Assembly: GCA_016617855.1 (NCBI GenBank)
Contig: JAECUM010009814.1
Coordinates: 1-64,000, forward strand
DNA length: 64,000 nucleotides
Source: Megalonaias nervosa
Taxonomy: Eukaryota; Mollusca; Bivalvia; Unionida; Unionidae
Reading direction: 5' to 3'
Position numbers and translations under genes: made by a program. The notes below the pieces were generated by a model. The model was given only the letters and a program-made list of their open reading frames with translations, was not told the origin of the DNA and did no database searches. Positions 12,655-25,249 of the stretch are shown piece after piece. Each line of letters opens with the position of its first letter. The first letter of the stretch is position 1.

Positions 12655-13484
12655 TTATGCTTCATACAGCTGTCCAAATCTTGCAGCAAGACGTGATCGT
12701 CGCCGTGGAGAATTGGATGCTTCACTAGTTACTGGGCTGGCATTCTTTTTCTGATCAGCAATAGTGGGAATTTTAGTTGGGGAGCTTTGCAAGCTGTCAC
12801 TTGTGTCAGACTTTGTGGAGCTCGTGTGAAGAGGTTGGTTGTGCTGAAAAACTGACTCATAGCATAGATTATTATTGTCAATGCTGCCTGCAGACTTCTC
12901 ATCTTGGTCAAGGCCACTTTCTTCATTTGCAGGAAGGCCATCCTCTACTGATCCTGCCTTTATGTACCCTGCTGTATCAGTTACACCGGGTTCTTCACAT
13001 TGGGAATGGACAGTATTCCATACAATATCAGGAATATTGAGTAGCCCCTCTGTGCAGCTTTGATTAGCAATAGATAAACTGTGTAATATGTCTACCATTT
13101 TTGTAGCAGCAGATGGTTTGTCAGACTCGCTGTCTGCCATGTTAATATCCCCTGACTTTAATGTGTCATTCTGGCCATAGTTCAAATTGTTCCTGCCCCC
13201 ACCCTGTACTGCCTCATTCAAGACATGACCCTCACTGCGAGACACCTCCTCCAGTTGGGAGGGGCTGGCTATCCACCAGCCATATTTGAACAGCTCCATC
13301 AGCTTGTCTGCAGAAGAAGAGGAAGTTGTCATAGTCATATTTTCTAGCTCCTGGGGTTGATGTGGTTGTGGAGAGGTTCTGAGGCTTTGTGGGAGGTACA
13401 TGGCAGCACGATGGAGTAATTCAGAGGTGGGTGATAGATCGACCCTTTCCCCCTCACTAGTAATCCATTTTCTTTCATCTGCAT
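12655..13484 (-). CDS. MARF1: MARF1 last coding exon: disordered tail and C-terminal motif
   Basis: 830 bp from an acceptor TTAATTACAG to a TAA stop. Its first two bases complete an Asp codon with exon h, and the frame then reads ADERKWITSEGERVDLSPTS, ELLHRAAMYLPQSLRTSPQP and on for 276 residues in all. A Met 27 codons inside the exon is internal, not the start. The tail is rich in Ser, Asp, Gln and Asn and has no recognisable domain. It ends SPRRRSRLAARFGQLYEA. The K/R-x-LAA-F pattern matches the extreme C-terminus of vertebrate MARF1, a region reported to contact the decapping scaffold EDC4. That function is inferred here. The intron upstream is 8.3 kb. Confidence 0.92.
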
Positions 13485-14184
13485 CTGTAATTAAGTTTTA
13501 GATTAATAAACATCACATTATTAAAATGCCAAATTTGAACACATGGTATATGCTTATATATCATGATGACAAACTTAAGTCCCTTACCCAATAAATTTTT
13601 GGGATATTTTTCAGGAAAAAGAGTAATGTTAATTCCAGTAAAAAAATAGATTGTGGTGCTGAACATCTTTGATGCAAAGTAATATTAATAAAACATTTGT
13701 ACAACATTCCACCACACAGGGCAAAATTCCATTTTTAATCTATTTAAATACCAGCAGATACGTTTGGTAGAAATATTAAAATAAAGAAAACAATATAAGC
13801 AGAAAGAACTATCCTCCATCTTAGGGTTGATTCTCAAGTTAGATTATCAAAATGGCCATGTGTGCGGTGCTTCAATCCTTTTTAAGAGTCCACTGCAATT
13901 TCTCTACATTTACCATGCAAAAGTCTGATTAAAATAAAGATCTACTTGTAAGAAGTAAAATTGTTAGCGAGTCAAGGTTATGTTTCTTGACTTTATGACT
14001 CACCAAGTTGTTGCTTCATATTTCTAAATATGAAAAATATCATTTGGAACAAGTACTGTTTCTACGATTAAATCAACATTTTATCTGATATAACCTTCAT
14101 CAATGCCTGTCAGAGGTCCACTACAGAAGAGCCCTATGCCAGAGACCAAAATTAGAATTTGAAGGATTAGGTCAGCGACAATTG

Positions 14185-14330
14185 ACCTTTGACACTCTGA
14201 ATGCTGAGCACCAAGTGAGGCAGCTGCTAGTACCATTTTTATCAGTCTTTGGTACAACTCGGCCAGGTTCAATACTGCAACCTCCTGCATCCGAGGCAGA
14301 TGCTGTAACCACCTGGCCAATGGAATAGTC
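14185..14330 (-). mobile_element. SINE family B fragment
   Basis: Reverse-orientation partial copy with the GTACCATTTTTATCAGTCTT segment and a B-box-like region. It is truncated on the 3' side of the element. A 41-bp minisatellite begins about 45 bp away. Confidence 0.65.
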
Positions 14331-14373
14331 AGAATTTTTTGAGTGACAGTTCTACTTATGCTCATTTTGAACC

Positions 14374-14691
14374 TATATCAGCTATATGCCCCAAGGATAG
14401 GTTTTAATTGCATCTATATCAGCTATATGCCTCAAGGATAGGTTTTAATTGCATCTATATCAGCTATATGCCCCAAGGATAGGTTTTAATTGCATCTATA
14501 TCAGCTATATGCCCCAAGGATAGGTTTTAATTGCATCTATATCAGCTATATGCCCCAAGGATAGGTTTTAATTGCATCTATATCAGCTATATGCCCCAAG
14601 GATAGGTTTTAATTGCATCTATATCAGCTATATGCCCCAAGGATAGGTTTTAATTGCATCTATATCAGCTATATGCCCCAAGGATAGGTTT
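14374..14691. repeat. Minisatellite, exact 41-bp unit, eight copies
   Basis: Units start at 14379, 14420, 14461, 14502, 14543, 14584, 14625 and 14666. The unit begins CAGCTATATGCCCCAAGGAT and continues AGGTTTTAATTGCATCTATA plus T. Only one substitution is visible across the units (CCTC for CCCC in the second), so the array is recent or homogenised. Confidence 0.97.
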
Positions 14692-15139
14692 CACTGAGCT
14701 TTGAGCAGGACTCGCATGTTCATACTTACTACAGGTTATGAGCATATATTGCGGTGGTCAAGAAATGTTGCATTTTTTTGTTGTTGAAATAAAAATGGGG
14801 CTAAGATTCTGAAAGTGATGTTTTTTTTTTAAAACATGACCATGTCCACGGGGTGTGTGTGGTTGGGAGTCCATAATCATTTTTTCCTGTGACTCACCAT
14901 GTTCAGGTGAGGTGTGCTGTCTCCTTTGCAATCACAGATTAAACTGAAGAAGGTTTGTCTAAAGAAGCAGCCCACCATGCTCACAGAATTATGTCCTGAT
15001 TGGGTTGTTACAGTCACTTCGTAACAATCACTAAGCATGTGCTCCCTTTGAGGGGCAAACACATGAAAATGTAGTGAATCCATATAATCTGTGTCTTGGG
15101 GACTAAGTGGGCTCTGGGTGCATTGAGTGACCTGAGGTG

Positions 15140-15560
15140 TAGCATAGGCAAACTAGACAAAGACCTTCCATTGTTTGGCTTAAATAGTGAAATCTACTGT
15201 GATGGTGACCTATTGTGATCTGAGACATGGCATAGTCCAGCTGTGATGGAACAATGCAATTTTATTTTGCATGACATTATCCCATTATGTTGGGATGGGT
15301 TAGGGGATATTTGATCCACAAAACAGGTCCATATCACCAGTATGTTAGATAATACCTGAGCACACTTGCAAAGATCTCGTTTTTGCTCCAATGTAGTTGA
15401 TAAAAGCCTTCCATCTTTTGGCTTACACTGCACAATTGACTGTGGTAATGGCATGTTGCAATCAGAGTTCTGGTCATGGTGGAACAGGGCCATCATAGTT
15501 GGTATGATGTTGTCCAGTTCATCAAGTTGGGATGAGATATGGGATATTTGAACCCCATAG
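15140..15560. repeat. Diverged tandem duplication, unit about 230 bp
   Basis: Two blocks share the order CCTTCCAT.TTTTGGCTTA, then CTGTG.TGGTGAC or CTGTGGTAATGGC, then a TTGGGATG.G.TAGGGGATAT-like end. The frames seen here on either strand match no family I know. Confidence 0.55.
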
Positions 15561-15859
15561 CCAGTGTCACACAAACCTGTCAAACTAACAGTTTGGGTGA
15601 AACATGTTACCAAAAGCGAACACAAGTTATCCTCACTGAGCTATACTGACATTGTGATTTTAAGGAAAAATGTGTTCCTGCAAGATGCTTGTGCTTTGTG
15701 GAAAGCAAGCTGTCATGCATATATTCACGTATTTTGAGAATATAAAGCATTCAGACAGAGAGGAGTGGAGGGCTCAGGCAGGCAGGCAAGAGGGGGTATA
15801 TGAACCTGTAGCCCTAATTGTGTGTGTGTGTGTGAAATTTGGATTTTTAATGTAGCTTT

Positions 15860-16122
15860 AAAAAATTTTCAGTCATATTGCTATGATGTCTGCAGAGTGG
15901 CAGTTTATAGTAATGTCCAGCACTGGGGCATCATGCCACAGACATGTTGCATGATGTCCCACTCAGTCACATTATCCTGACACTGGGCCGACCAGTCCTA
16001 ACACTGACCTCTTAATGCCGAGTGCCAAGTGAGGCAGCTGTAAGTACCATTTTTAAAAGTCTTTGGTATGACTCAGCCAGGGATCGAACCCATGACCTCC
16101 CACATCTGAGGCGGGCACTGGT
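15860..16122 (-). mobile_element. SINE family B copy, missing the tRNA 5' end
   Basis: Reverse-orientation copy. It keeps the body with AGCACTGGGGCATCATGCC and the B-box region (complement of GGATCGAACCC) and stops inside the tRNA-like head at about 16122, where unrelated sequence begins. Confidence 0.75.
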
Positions 16123-17115
16123 GAAGGGTGGATTTGAAGTCGGAGTGCCCCACTGAGTGTCTTGGTGATGAAGGGAAAATTTGAAATGTAAGCAGGGAAT
16201 CAAAGAATTGGAACAGTGAGTAGTGTTCAATTGTGGCTGCATTTAACTGTTGTATATATTGGTGACTTATGGATGAAAAACTAAATTCAAGAAGTCAAAC
16301 CGTGGAGTGATATTTAGACCAGGATACAAGTGGAAACATTGACTTTGGTGAGTTCTTAATGTAGTGCAATGATAGAACAAAACTATCGAAAGAGCTGAAA
16401 CTTCAATCATTTTCTATTAATCTCATTTCATTTAATATTTTATCATCATCACAGAGGTAGTGTTAATGGGAAGGTGCAAGTGTGTGCATTATTAGTGTTT
16501 TATGTCAAGAAATGTAATATTATTTATGTATTTTCCATTGTTTGGCTTCATTCTTTGAGGGACTATCGCCTGTCCCAAACATTCAGCCTCTCCTATCTTA
16601 TGTATCTGACTGAATGTAGGGGAGTTCATGACAGCTAGTCAGAACATCTTAAGTGTGAGAGAGTAACTTTGGTGCTTTGTTTTGATCTCGATCTCACTCA
16701 ATAACAGGTGATAAATGTGACTGCATGTTAAACCTATGCTGGGTAAACAACCTACTGGCTCTGTCAAGAAAGGTTTATCATGATGCAGTGTGATGATAAA
16801 TTGATGGAACTGGAGTTCAGAGAAGGAGGTCCTTCACCACCATGATGTCAACATGCATATTAATGATATCTTCATCCCTCAAGGTGCACTTGTCAATCTG
16901 GTGTTTCCAATGTTTACAAAGTTTACACTTACTTGGTCTTGCCCGTGGTCTAAATATATATGACAAAATAGAGCAGACAATATGCACAGGTGTATCCCTG
17001 GCATGGATCCTGCTTTACCAGAATATAACATGTGCAGAGCTACACACTATGCCAATTTACCCATAAAAGGGCATATCTGGCAGCCAAAACAAAAACAGTA
17101 TTGGAGCATTCCTGT

Positions 17116-17313
17116 TACCATATATACTGGCCAACTGCAAACTGCACAGACCCAGATCTGCCATCACTTAATACATCAGCAGATCTGGGTCTGTACAGTT
17201 TGATAGGTGTAATCAGTAGAAAAAACAGACCTGATCTGCGGGTGCATTATGTTATGCAGGTCAGATCTTTATTGTTTGTAGTTTGACTCTACCTATAATC
17301 GAGCATAAACGGT
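17116..17313. mobile_element. MITE copy 2
   Basis: The ends are inverted: TTACCATATATACTGG on the left and the complement of TTACCGTTTATGCTCG on the right. The middle has CTGCACAGACCCAGATCTG and its approximate inverse. Same family as 9195-9402 and 41642-41851. Confidence 0.78.
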
Positions 17314-18149
17314 AATACTTATGAAGTGGACATTAAAATATTAATTCTAATAAAAGTTACCTATAGTAAAAGACCAAGGGTGCCTAATTGTGTAAGGATA
17401 GCAAAGTTATAGTTCTGAATTGAGACAGAAATCAGATCGTCAAAAGAAAGAAGCAAGAAATGATGGAAAATTGAGACTGAGTACCAGTATACTTTGAAGA
17501 GAACGCTTGCTTTAAAGTACAAAACTTACAGAATCTTGTATGTGGATTGCAAGGTGTCTCTGTAGAAAGTGTGCTACTCAGCACAAAGGGAAGTAGTAAC
17601 TAATGTATTCACAGGATTTGGTTCCAATTATTGCATTATGGGGAGATCACTCTGTAACTGCCACCTATGTAGGCAGATAACTTTTATCTTCTTAAGTAAA
17701 AAAATTAAAAAGTTTTAGCCTAAGAGGGCTGGATTTGCATGGTGGTAGTAGTTCTCCTAAGGTATTATGATTGGGTCACATATTTTAAGAAACTGATGGT
17801 TACTTGGCAAAAATTTGTTTAATATGTTCATGAACTTATTGATAACTAAAATAATTTAAAATTTTTCCATAATGGACTGGATTAAGAAAATATGATTGGT
17901 TGTCAGTATGGACATACTACACACAAGAGTCCAAATTAATGTGCTGTTAATCTGTTAATCAGGCATGATAGACTTGGTTTTGAATTAAAGACAACTACCA
18001 GAAATATTCATATTGTAATTTACAGCCATTATCCCCTGGCTCATCTCATGAAATGATACCCAAAGAGTCAGTATTGATAAGAAAATAAAAAAATACCTTG
18101 AAAAAAACCAAACAAGAATACTATGAACAGCACATTGTATGTACACCCA

Positions 18150-18735
18150 TTATTAATAGTCCTCTATGCAAGCACTGAGTACACACTGTATGCTGAACCA
18201 TATTTAATAGTCTTCTATGCAAGCACTGAGTACACACTGTATGCCAAACCATATTTACTAGTCTTCTATGCAAGCACTGAGTATACACTTTGTCAAACCA
18301 TATTTACATGTAATAGTCTTCTATGCAAACACTGAGAACACACTGTATGCATACCTATATTCAATAGTCTTCTATGGAAGCAATGAGTACACACTATGCA
18401 TACCTATATTCAATAGTCTTCTATGCAAGCACTGAACACACACTGTATGCATACCCATATTCAATAGTCTTTTATGCAAGCACTGAGAACACACTGTATG
18501 TATACCTATATTCAATGGTCTGCTATGCAAGCACTGAGAACACACTGTATGCATGCCTATAATCAATAGTCTTCTATGCAAGCACTGAGAACACATTGTA
18601 TGCATAACTATATTTAATAGTCTTCTATGCAAGCAATGAGTACACATTGTATGCCAACCTATATTTGAATCCTCTATGCAAGCACTGAGCACACTGTATG
18701 CCCACTCATATTTATTAGCCCTCTATGCAAGCACT
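18150..18735. repeat. Minisatellite, unit about 53 bp, eleven copies
   Basis: Repeated AGTCTTCTATGCAAGCACTG, then AGTACACACTGTATGC and ATACC.ATATTCAAT. Copies differ by substitutions and short indels. Short open frames across it on both strands are repeat artefacts. Confidence 0.94.
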
Positions 18736-19134
18736 CAGAGCACACCCAAACTTAATTTGCAGAAACCAGTATTTCTTATTAGCCTTACCATGGCTATAAC
18801 CTCTGACCTCCAGACCCCAGATTCAATTTTTCTTGCAGGAATTAGTTCTTTTAGTCAGTGACCTTTACCTGTCTGATCCCAAAATTAATAGGCTTTTTCT
18901 TTACCCTTAGTACAATCCATCCACAAAGTTTGAGCCTGGTACATGATGTAGAACTAATGGCATATATGTGACAGTACCTGGACATTAAACTGGCAGATTT
19001 ACAAATTTTGACCAGTAGATTGACTTCTAAACCAGTCAATTTTTGTAACCGTCCATCTTCTTGTAGCATTTCTAACTGCTCTCTGATACTACTCCATTCT
19101 AAGTTCACCCCAAGGAGGAAATTCCTAAGTTAGA

Positions 19135-19255
19135 CTTACCATAGCTACATACCTGAATCTCATTATTTAGCTAATGGACTAAGCTATATACCTGAATCTC
19201 ATTATTTAGCTAATGGACTTAGCTATGAACCTGAATCTCATTATTCAGCTAGTGG
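19135..19255. repeat. Short tandem repeat, unit about 40 bp, three copies
   Basis: Three copies of TACCTGAATCTCATTATTTA followed by GCTAATGGACTAAGCTAT. Confidence 0.9.
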
Positions 19256-19569
19256 ATTTTTTTGGAAGAAAGCACATATTTTGGCATTTTGACATGAATT
19301 TAATACATAAGCTGTCATTAAATATTCCTCCAACAACATCTTGAACAATGCAATAATAATTCAGCAATACAAAATCTCTATATGCTAACTCAAATGTTTC
19401 TGCTGAAATCATTTTTGGTCATTCTATCCATTTCACCTCCACACCAAAGGTAAGCTGATTTTTATTCCAAAATTCAAAAGCCAACTTGGATACCTTTACT
19501 ATTTATAACACTACATAAAACATTTGCATTTGGCCTAAACTCTCTGAATTACAACAATAAGGTACCGTA

Positions 19570-20060
19570 TTTCATGTATTTTTTCATACCCTTTAATGTT
19601 TCATACACAATCCAGTTATCAAAATAATTATTTAAATGTATCATAGTTTTTTGTACATATCACTTTGTATTTTTCGAAAAATCCATTAAATTATTGGACT
19701 TAAAATTTCTACTATGAAGATTTACATTTGCAAAAAAGATCAAAAATACCTTACTGCCATTTTGTTTTTACAAATAATAATTGTTGGTGAGAAAATACAA
19801 TGATTGATGCATAAGCTCTCTTACTGTCATTACAATATCTACTGGTGTTTATTAACAAATGGACAAAGGACTTCACAGACCATACTTTAAATATTATCAT
19901 TAATTAGTTCTCCTTATTAAGTCCATCACTGTAACAAAACACCATGTGCATTTTAAAATGAGTTTGGAAGCCCTTTGACGTTTTCTTATCCAACAAAAAT
20001 TACATCTCAATACATGCTAAAGTGAAGACCACAGACCTTTGGTCAGCGAGTCTTATTGTT
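19570..20060. repeat. Dispersed repeat, partner of 30030-31020
   Basis: The same order of blocks occurs in both places: a TCATACATT-type start, ACAAAGGACT after a TATTAACA segment, AACACCAT, AAAACCAG/AATGAG, and TTTTCT.ATCC near the end. The partner is longer by a central insertion. No coding signal. Confidence 0.65.
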
Positions 20061-20731
20061 TCATTATAGTCATACAAACATAAAATATAAAAACCTTGCC
20101 ATTTTCTATCGTAAATTTGAAAGTCACGGACTCCGTTAAATCGATCTGTATATATACATGTACTACGATCTGTATATATACATGTACTACCTTTTAATTG
20201 CTTGTTTTGACTTGGATATAATTAACATTTTATTGGAAATTTATTCTTTGATATACCCCTCTATTGTTATCTTTATTAGCGAGTTTGAATAACAAGTAAT
20301 GTGTATGATCACTTGTACTTGTAACATCTGCTGTATGGACAATGGCTTCAATAGCACATTGACAGATTTTCATTTCCCTAAAGACAGCCTCATTTCCCTA
20401 CTGGCAGCCTCGCCAATTTGACCACTTCTGTTGATTCTTGCCCTCAATCTGGTTTCAACTGGAATAACCAAAGCGCTAAACATGTTTAATCACCATGTAG
20501 ATAACACTGCCTAGCCATGTGGTTGTTGGGACAATGTATATCGTAATTCAAACAAAAATGAATTGTTGATTTAGTGGTGTTTATTGATAATGGAATATAG
20601 TAGGGTCATAATACACGAGGATTATCACAATCGTCAGGTAACTGAAAATAGTCTATTTCCTCTTTGCAAAAGCTACAAATAAAAACCACCCTGAATAAAT
20701 ACGGTCTTGTACACTGACAAAATTTTGTTTT

Positions 20732-20732
<1 letters not shown>

Positions 20733-20800
<68 letters not shown>
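20733..20800. repeat. Compound microsatellite (TC)n(AC)n
   Basis: About 20 bp of TC dinucleotides followed by about 45 bp of AC dinucleotides. Confidence 0.97.
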
Positions 20801-20802
<2 letters not shown>

Positions 20803-21765
20803 ATGTGCATTAACTAAAACAATTTCAAGTTCTTTATTTTTTTATTGCAATTTGATAATGAGATTATTGTTGCTATACAAATACAAGTTGCACTTAATTT
20901 CCTGACAATGTGGACTTGTATCATTGCGTACAATTTACCAATAAATAATACCCATAAGTAATACATGTTCAAACCATCTTAATCATTCTGCCAACATGAC
21001 ACAACATAACAGCTACATATGCTCTAAATGCAGACGAGCTTGCACACTGAGACATAATCCTCTCTCTCATTCACTAATAACAAAAATCTTTTTGATTACT
21101 TTTATTTTTATTGTCACTAGATTCTTGAGTTGAGAGCACAATGAGACAGAAAATATACGTTTATTTTGTACGTTTGTACCATTAGGTTGTCGAGTAGCGT
21201 CTGTTCTGTAGAACTTGTTTCAGGTATGATCCCTTTATTTTTTGTACACGGTCAGTACACGGTCAGTACCATAAAATGATATTTATTTTACATATAATTT
21301 TTTGTACACTGAAATAAATTATTTTTCATGTATGAAAAATTGCATGAAATACAGTAATCAATTAACAGCTTGCTGTGTATACTTTAACCCAATTGCTCAA
21401 GATTACTCAGAAACACATCATTGCATCTGTATAATGAAATAGAGTTATTAAGCAGAAACTAATTTCCTTCTTTCAGTCATTGATCAAGACATTGGACCTT
21501 TAGACCCTGGAGTCATTAGTTTCTTATCTAAAACATCTGGCAACAGCAGACTGTGAACACTGAGTTAATATGTGGAAGCCAATTTTCTTCTTTCAGTCAC
21601 AGAGACCTTGATTCTTGACCATAGGATTCCAGAATCAAAAGGGTTCAAGTTACTGTGCTGAAACAAAATCTGTAACAGACAATATAACAATATGGCAGAT
21701 GGATACAATTCCAGTAATCAGAAACTTGCTACTAATAAGGGTTCTGAAAGATGCAACGGACTTAC

Positions 21766-21912
21766 CGGATGTTTCAAAAGACACGAGATCCTCAGAGGAT
21801 TGTTGTCCTAACTTGGGCTCAGTAGGTGGTGGTATGCAAAATTGGATACCTCCTGACAGCAACTCTAATGGTGACAGTTTCCTCTGGGGGGCAGCCTGCT
21901 GCTGGTCTTCAT
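21766..21912 (-). CDS. MARF1: MARF1 exon h: linker after the LOTUS array
   Basis: 147 bp. It completes an Asn codon with the spare base of exon g and leaves one spare base. It encodes EDQQQAAPQRKLSPLELLSG, then GIQFCIPPPTEPKLGQQSSE and DLVSFETS. There is no folded domain. The LLSGGIQFCIPPP segment resembles the short hydrophobic and proline motif after the LOTUS array in other invertebrate MARF1 proteins as I recall them. Acceptor CTCCACAG, donor GTAAGTCC. The open frame runs on past the donor, but the sequence there loses composition bias and the splice to 13484 is in frame, so the donor is preferred. Confidence 0.87.
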
Positions 21913-22220
21913 CTGTGGAGTATATTGAATGAAACATGACAAGCTAAAAAAAATCAACAAAAGAAACCCTAACATATAATCCCAAATTTTTAATAAACTA
22001 TAAACATTTATTTTAAAATAGTAACTTTCTTGATTGTGAGTAAAACTAGGAATATTCTTGTCACATCTTTTAAAACTTACACAATATAAAACATGAGCTG
22101 TCCAAAGACAGCACAGCTTGACTATTTGAAGTCTAACTAAAATGAACAAGCATAATGTGTACAGCATGCATATATGTATAATGGGGTCATATATATATAT
22201 ATATATATATAGATATATAT

Positions 22221-23270
22221 TCAGGGGTCTCTCAAGGCTCTTCCTTATCTATATCAATGATCTACCATTAAATAATGAATGCACAAATGCAGATTTGTCT
22301 GCAGATGATGCAACCTTGTATACATCTAGTTCTGATATTGAAGTTATCCAAATGAGTTTAAACTCAGACCTTATTAGAGTCCAAAACTGGGCACAACAAA
22401 ATAGGATGGTAATTAATGAAGGTAAAAAAAAATGTATGATTCTGGGGACATCACAAAAGCTACACAAGTCAGGGAGCCCAGAACTATCTCTTGCAATAAA
22501 TAATCATCCGTTAGAAAATGTCAAACATGAAAAGCTTTTAGGTGTGTCTATAGATAATTTATTATGGGATGACCATATTGATAAGCTTTGTAAAACACTG
22601 TCATCCAAAATTGCCCTGCTCAGCAGAATCAAGAAGTATTTACCTATGGAAACTCGCAATCTATACTACAAGTCATATATTCTTCCAACAATGGATTATT
22701 GTCCAAATGTATGGGGAAACTGTGCTAAATCTGAGCTTGACAGGATTTATAAACTTCAGAAATGAGCAGCATGCATAATTTTAGATGCATCTATTGATCA
22801 TTCCTCAAAAGCATTGTTTACAGAACTCAAATGGTTCACAATATATGACAATAGATTTTCAAAAGGCAGTTCTTTTATATAAATGTCTACATGGAACTGC
22901 ACCTGAGTATCTTCAGGACTTATTCAGGCCTTTTTCAATACAATACCAGTTGAGATCAATATTACATGGAAACCTAGCACTAAAACCAAGAACAGCAATT
23001 TAAAAGGTGCTTCCAATACTCTGGTACAGTTTTGTGGAACAAGCTTTCACTACATGTACAACCTGCTGAAAATATTACAGTATTTAAGAAGAGATATCAT
23101 GAGCATGTATGTATTTCTAATAGATAATGGAATTTAGTATTTTAATACTAAACATGTTAAAATAAACAGTAATTATTGCTATCTTTATATAATGTGCATT
23201 GTTATACTCTCCTTAAGAGGACCTCAAGGGAGAATAGTCCTTGACTAATGAGTCACCCTCTATAAATAAA
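22221..23270 (+). mobile_element. 5'-truncated CR1/L2-like LINE with partial reverse transcriptase
   Basis: The frame from about 22232 reads LFLIYINDLPL, then SADDATLYTSS (the AxDD catalytic box of reverse transcriptase), WAQQNRMVINEGKKKCMILG, KLLGVSIDNLLWDDHIDKLC and YILPTMDYCPNVWG. These are the C-terminal palm and thumb motifs of jockey-superfamily LINEs. A stop follows at 22763, and frameshifted pieces with LLYKCLHGTAPEYLQDLF continue to about 23000. The 3' end carries AGGACCTCAAGG..GAATAGTC and AGTCACCC..TATAAATAAA, then an AT repeat, an end also found on the LINEs at 43-48 kb. The 5' edge abuts an AT microsatellite. It is dead, and antisense to MARF1. Confidence 0.9.
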
Positions 23271-25249
23271 ACATTATATATATATATATATAAATATATA
23301 TTTATGCACACACACTCATAAAGCCAAACCTGAACAGTAACATACAGTGGAGACCTCATCTCAACTGAAGTTGTAATTTCCTTAGGGCAAATTTCTTGTA
23401 TAAATGTCATGAATATAACAGTCACCTGCTTCCTGCAGTCAGCTTCTTAACCGAACAATGGTTTTCACAGTTTCAGACAGCCACTGGAGCATATCTACAG
23501 TGACCACTCAGCGCATGCAAACTAAACTTTACTTTTTGAGGAAGTCATTATTTAGACAAAGGAACATCATTTATCTTACTGTATAGTCACAGTGTCAAGG
23601 TAACTCGAAGGTGATTGAAGCAGACTTCATATGCTGGATGGTGAGAAAGGTAGTGTTATCACAGAAGAAATGAAGTCAACTGTTTTGCCAGTGTGACATA
23701 GTTTGATATCTTCATCTATTTGCCTATGACTGAATTAAAACTATCTCTGATGAAAAAGTTCATTTTTGAGAAGAGATACAAGTTACATCAATTTTCATTA
23801 AGGTCAGGGTCATTCAACATTTAAAATTTGTCTAATTTGTGAAGTTTTGGTTGATGAGTCACAAAGAATAGCCATATTTTATTATATTCTACTTGATTTT
23901 TTAAGTTTAATTATTAATTGACAACAAGCAGACTTGCTACCTCAAAAGTATGTAGCCCCTAACTGATACTTGACATTTTAGATGCGTAAATGTTATTTAT
24001 CAGGTCCTGAAATAAGTTTTGATAAGAAATGTTAGTTGTTGCTAGTATTTCCTTTATGTAATTGGGTCTTTGGCTTCACATACTTCATTCTTAGGATATG
24101 ATGTACTGACATACCATGACACGATATAGTTGAGAAATGTGGTGTGGGAGACTGATGTACAAGTACAGACATGGGTGTAATCATTCAGTCCAGCAGATAA
24201 ACTTTGAATGTGTTTAATATTAAATTCCTCAAATATCTAGCAACCTCTTGAATCTTTTGGAGAATTATTTTGGTAAGAGCTATCTGAACTTTGGATCCCT
24301 TGAATGGAGAAAAATCAAACTTCAAAGAACCTTTGCTGCTAATCATGAACTATCCAAAATTCTTAAGACCAATTCAACAATCTCATGCTATTGTTTCTTC
24401 AACATGCATCATTCTCTGATTTACCTAACTTACAACAAACTGGGTTATTCCACCTTATGTGATTTACCTATGCAAACTACTCTAATGAACTCTCTCATGG
24501 CAACAGTCAAATAACAAACTACCCTAATGAACTTTCATGGTAATAGTCAAATAAATAGCAATCTGTGGAATGGTGGATTTATTATTTCTCCTACAGCTTC
24601 ATCATCTTCCTACAACTTATGTACAACACTGATATCTAAATATAACAATATTCATAGAAAAAAAAATTCCAGCAACCCAGGATATAAAAGTAAAGAGATA
24701 TAGACATAACTTGCATCAAAACATTAACCGAAGTCGGACTTGGACACTGTTACTGATGCTATGGCAAGTAAATAAGGTCTCTTAGTTTTCAAATAGTCAA
24801 ACTGAAACTGCATAAAAATAACCCTCAATGTGTATATATGTGCATGAGTGAATTCATCAGTGACAGAATTTATATACAGTAATACATCAATATATGTGGA
24901 ATGGATTGAATGAATATGTTTGATACCAGTATGTGTCAAAACTATATTAGATTTCATAAAGACAACATTACATTCTTTTTTTGCACCCAATGACAGGATG
25001 TTCTATCTACTGGACAAAGAAATGCTGATCTGCGACACCAGACATGGGATGATACTGGAAAATGCACGGAGTTACATACCTGTCATAGAGGAACCTGAAT
25101 TTGAGGAGCTAACAGTGTCAGAACTGGGTCTTCTACAGTGCCAGTGTTCCTTTGAATGGGTCAAGCTGACTAGAACAAAAAGGTACCACAAACATTAGAC
25201 TGCAGTTATAAACTAGAAACAAAAGGTCCAAGTGGGCCTGAGATCACTC

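Larger units (their letters stand above)
13485..21765 (-). other. MARF1 intron between exon h and the last exon, 8.3 kb
   Basis: Non-coding. It holds family B SINE pieces (14185-14330, 15860-16122), a homogeneous 41-bp array (14374-14691), a diverged duplication (15140-15560), a MITE (17116-17313), a 53-bp array (18150-18735), a short 40-bp array (19135-19255), a dispersed repeat (19570-20060) and a TC/AC microsatellite (20733-20800). The stretches 16130-17110, 17315-18120 and 20830-21600 show nothing recognisable. Confidence 0.8.

Noticed and set aside
12729..13063. Frames of 62-87 codons overlapping the last MARF1 exon on both strands
   Set aside because: Shadows of the real coding frame, which is fixed by the splice junction and the conserved C-terminus.
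14877..15625. Minus-strand frames of 68 and 143 codons
   Set aside because: Lie in a diverged duplicated block. No domain, no conserved motif, and both strands are partly open.
18123..18692. Frames of 62-106 codons with repeated YASTEYTLYA or CSQCLHRRLLNI
   Set aside because: Artefacts of the 53-bp array at 18150-18735.
18851..19108. 85-codon minus-strand frame with EWSSIREQLEMLQEDGRLQK
   Set aside because: Looks helical and protein-like, but the sequence resembles a common mollusc intronic repeat (GACCTTTACC..GATCCCAAAATTAATAGG) and has no match to MARF1 or convincing splice sites in phase.
21615..21932. 105-codon plus-strand frame
   Set aside because: Antisense shadow of MARF1 exon h. 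The minus-strand splice sites and the match to the MARF1 linker decide the strand.
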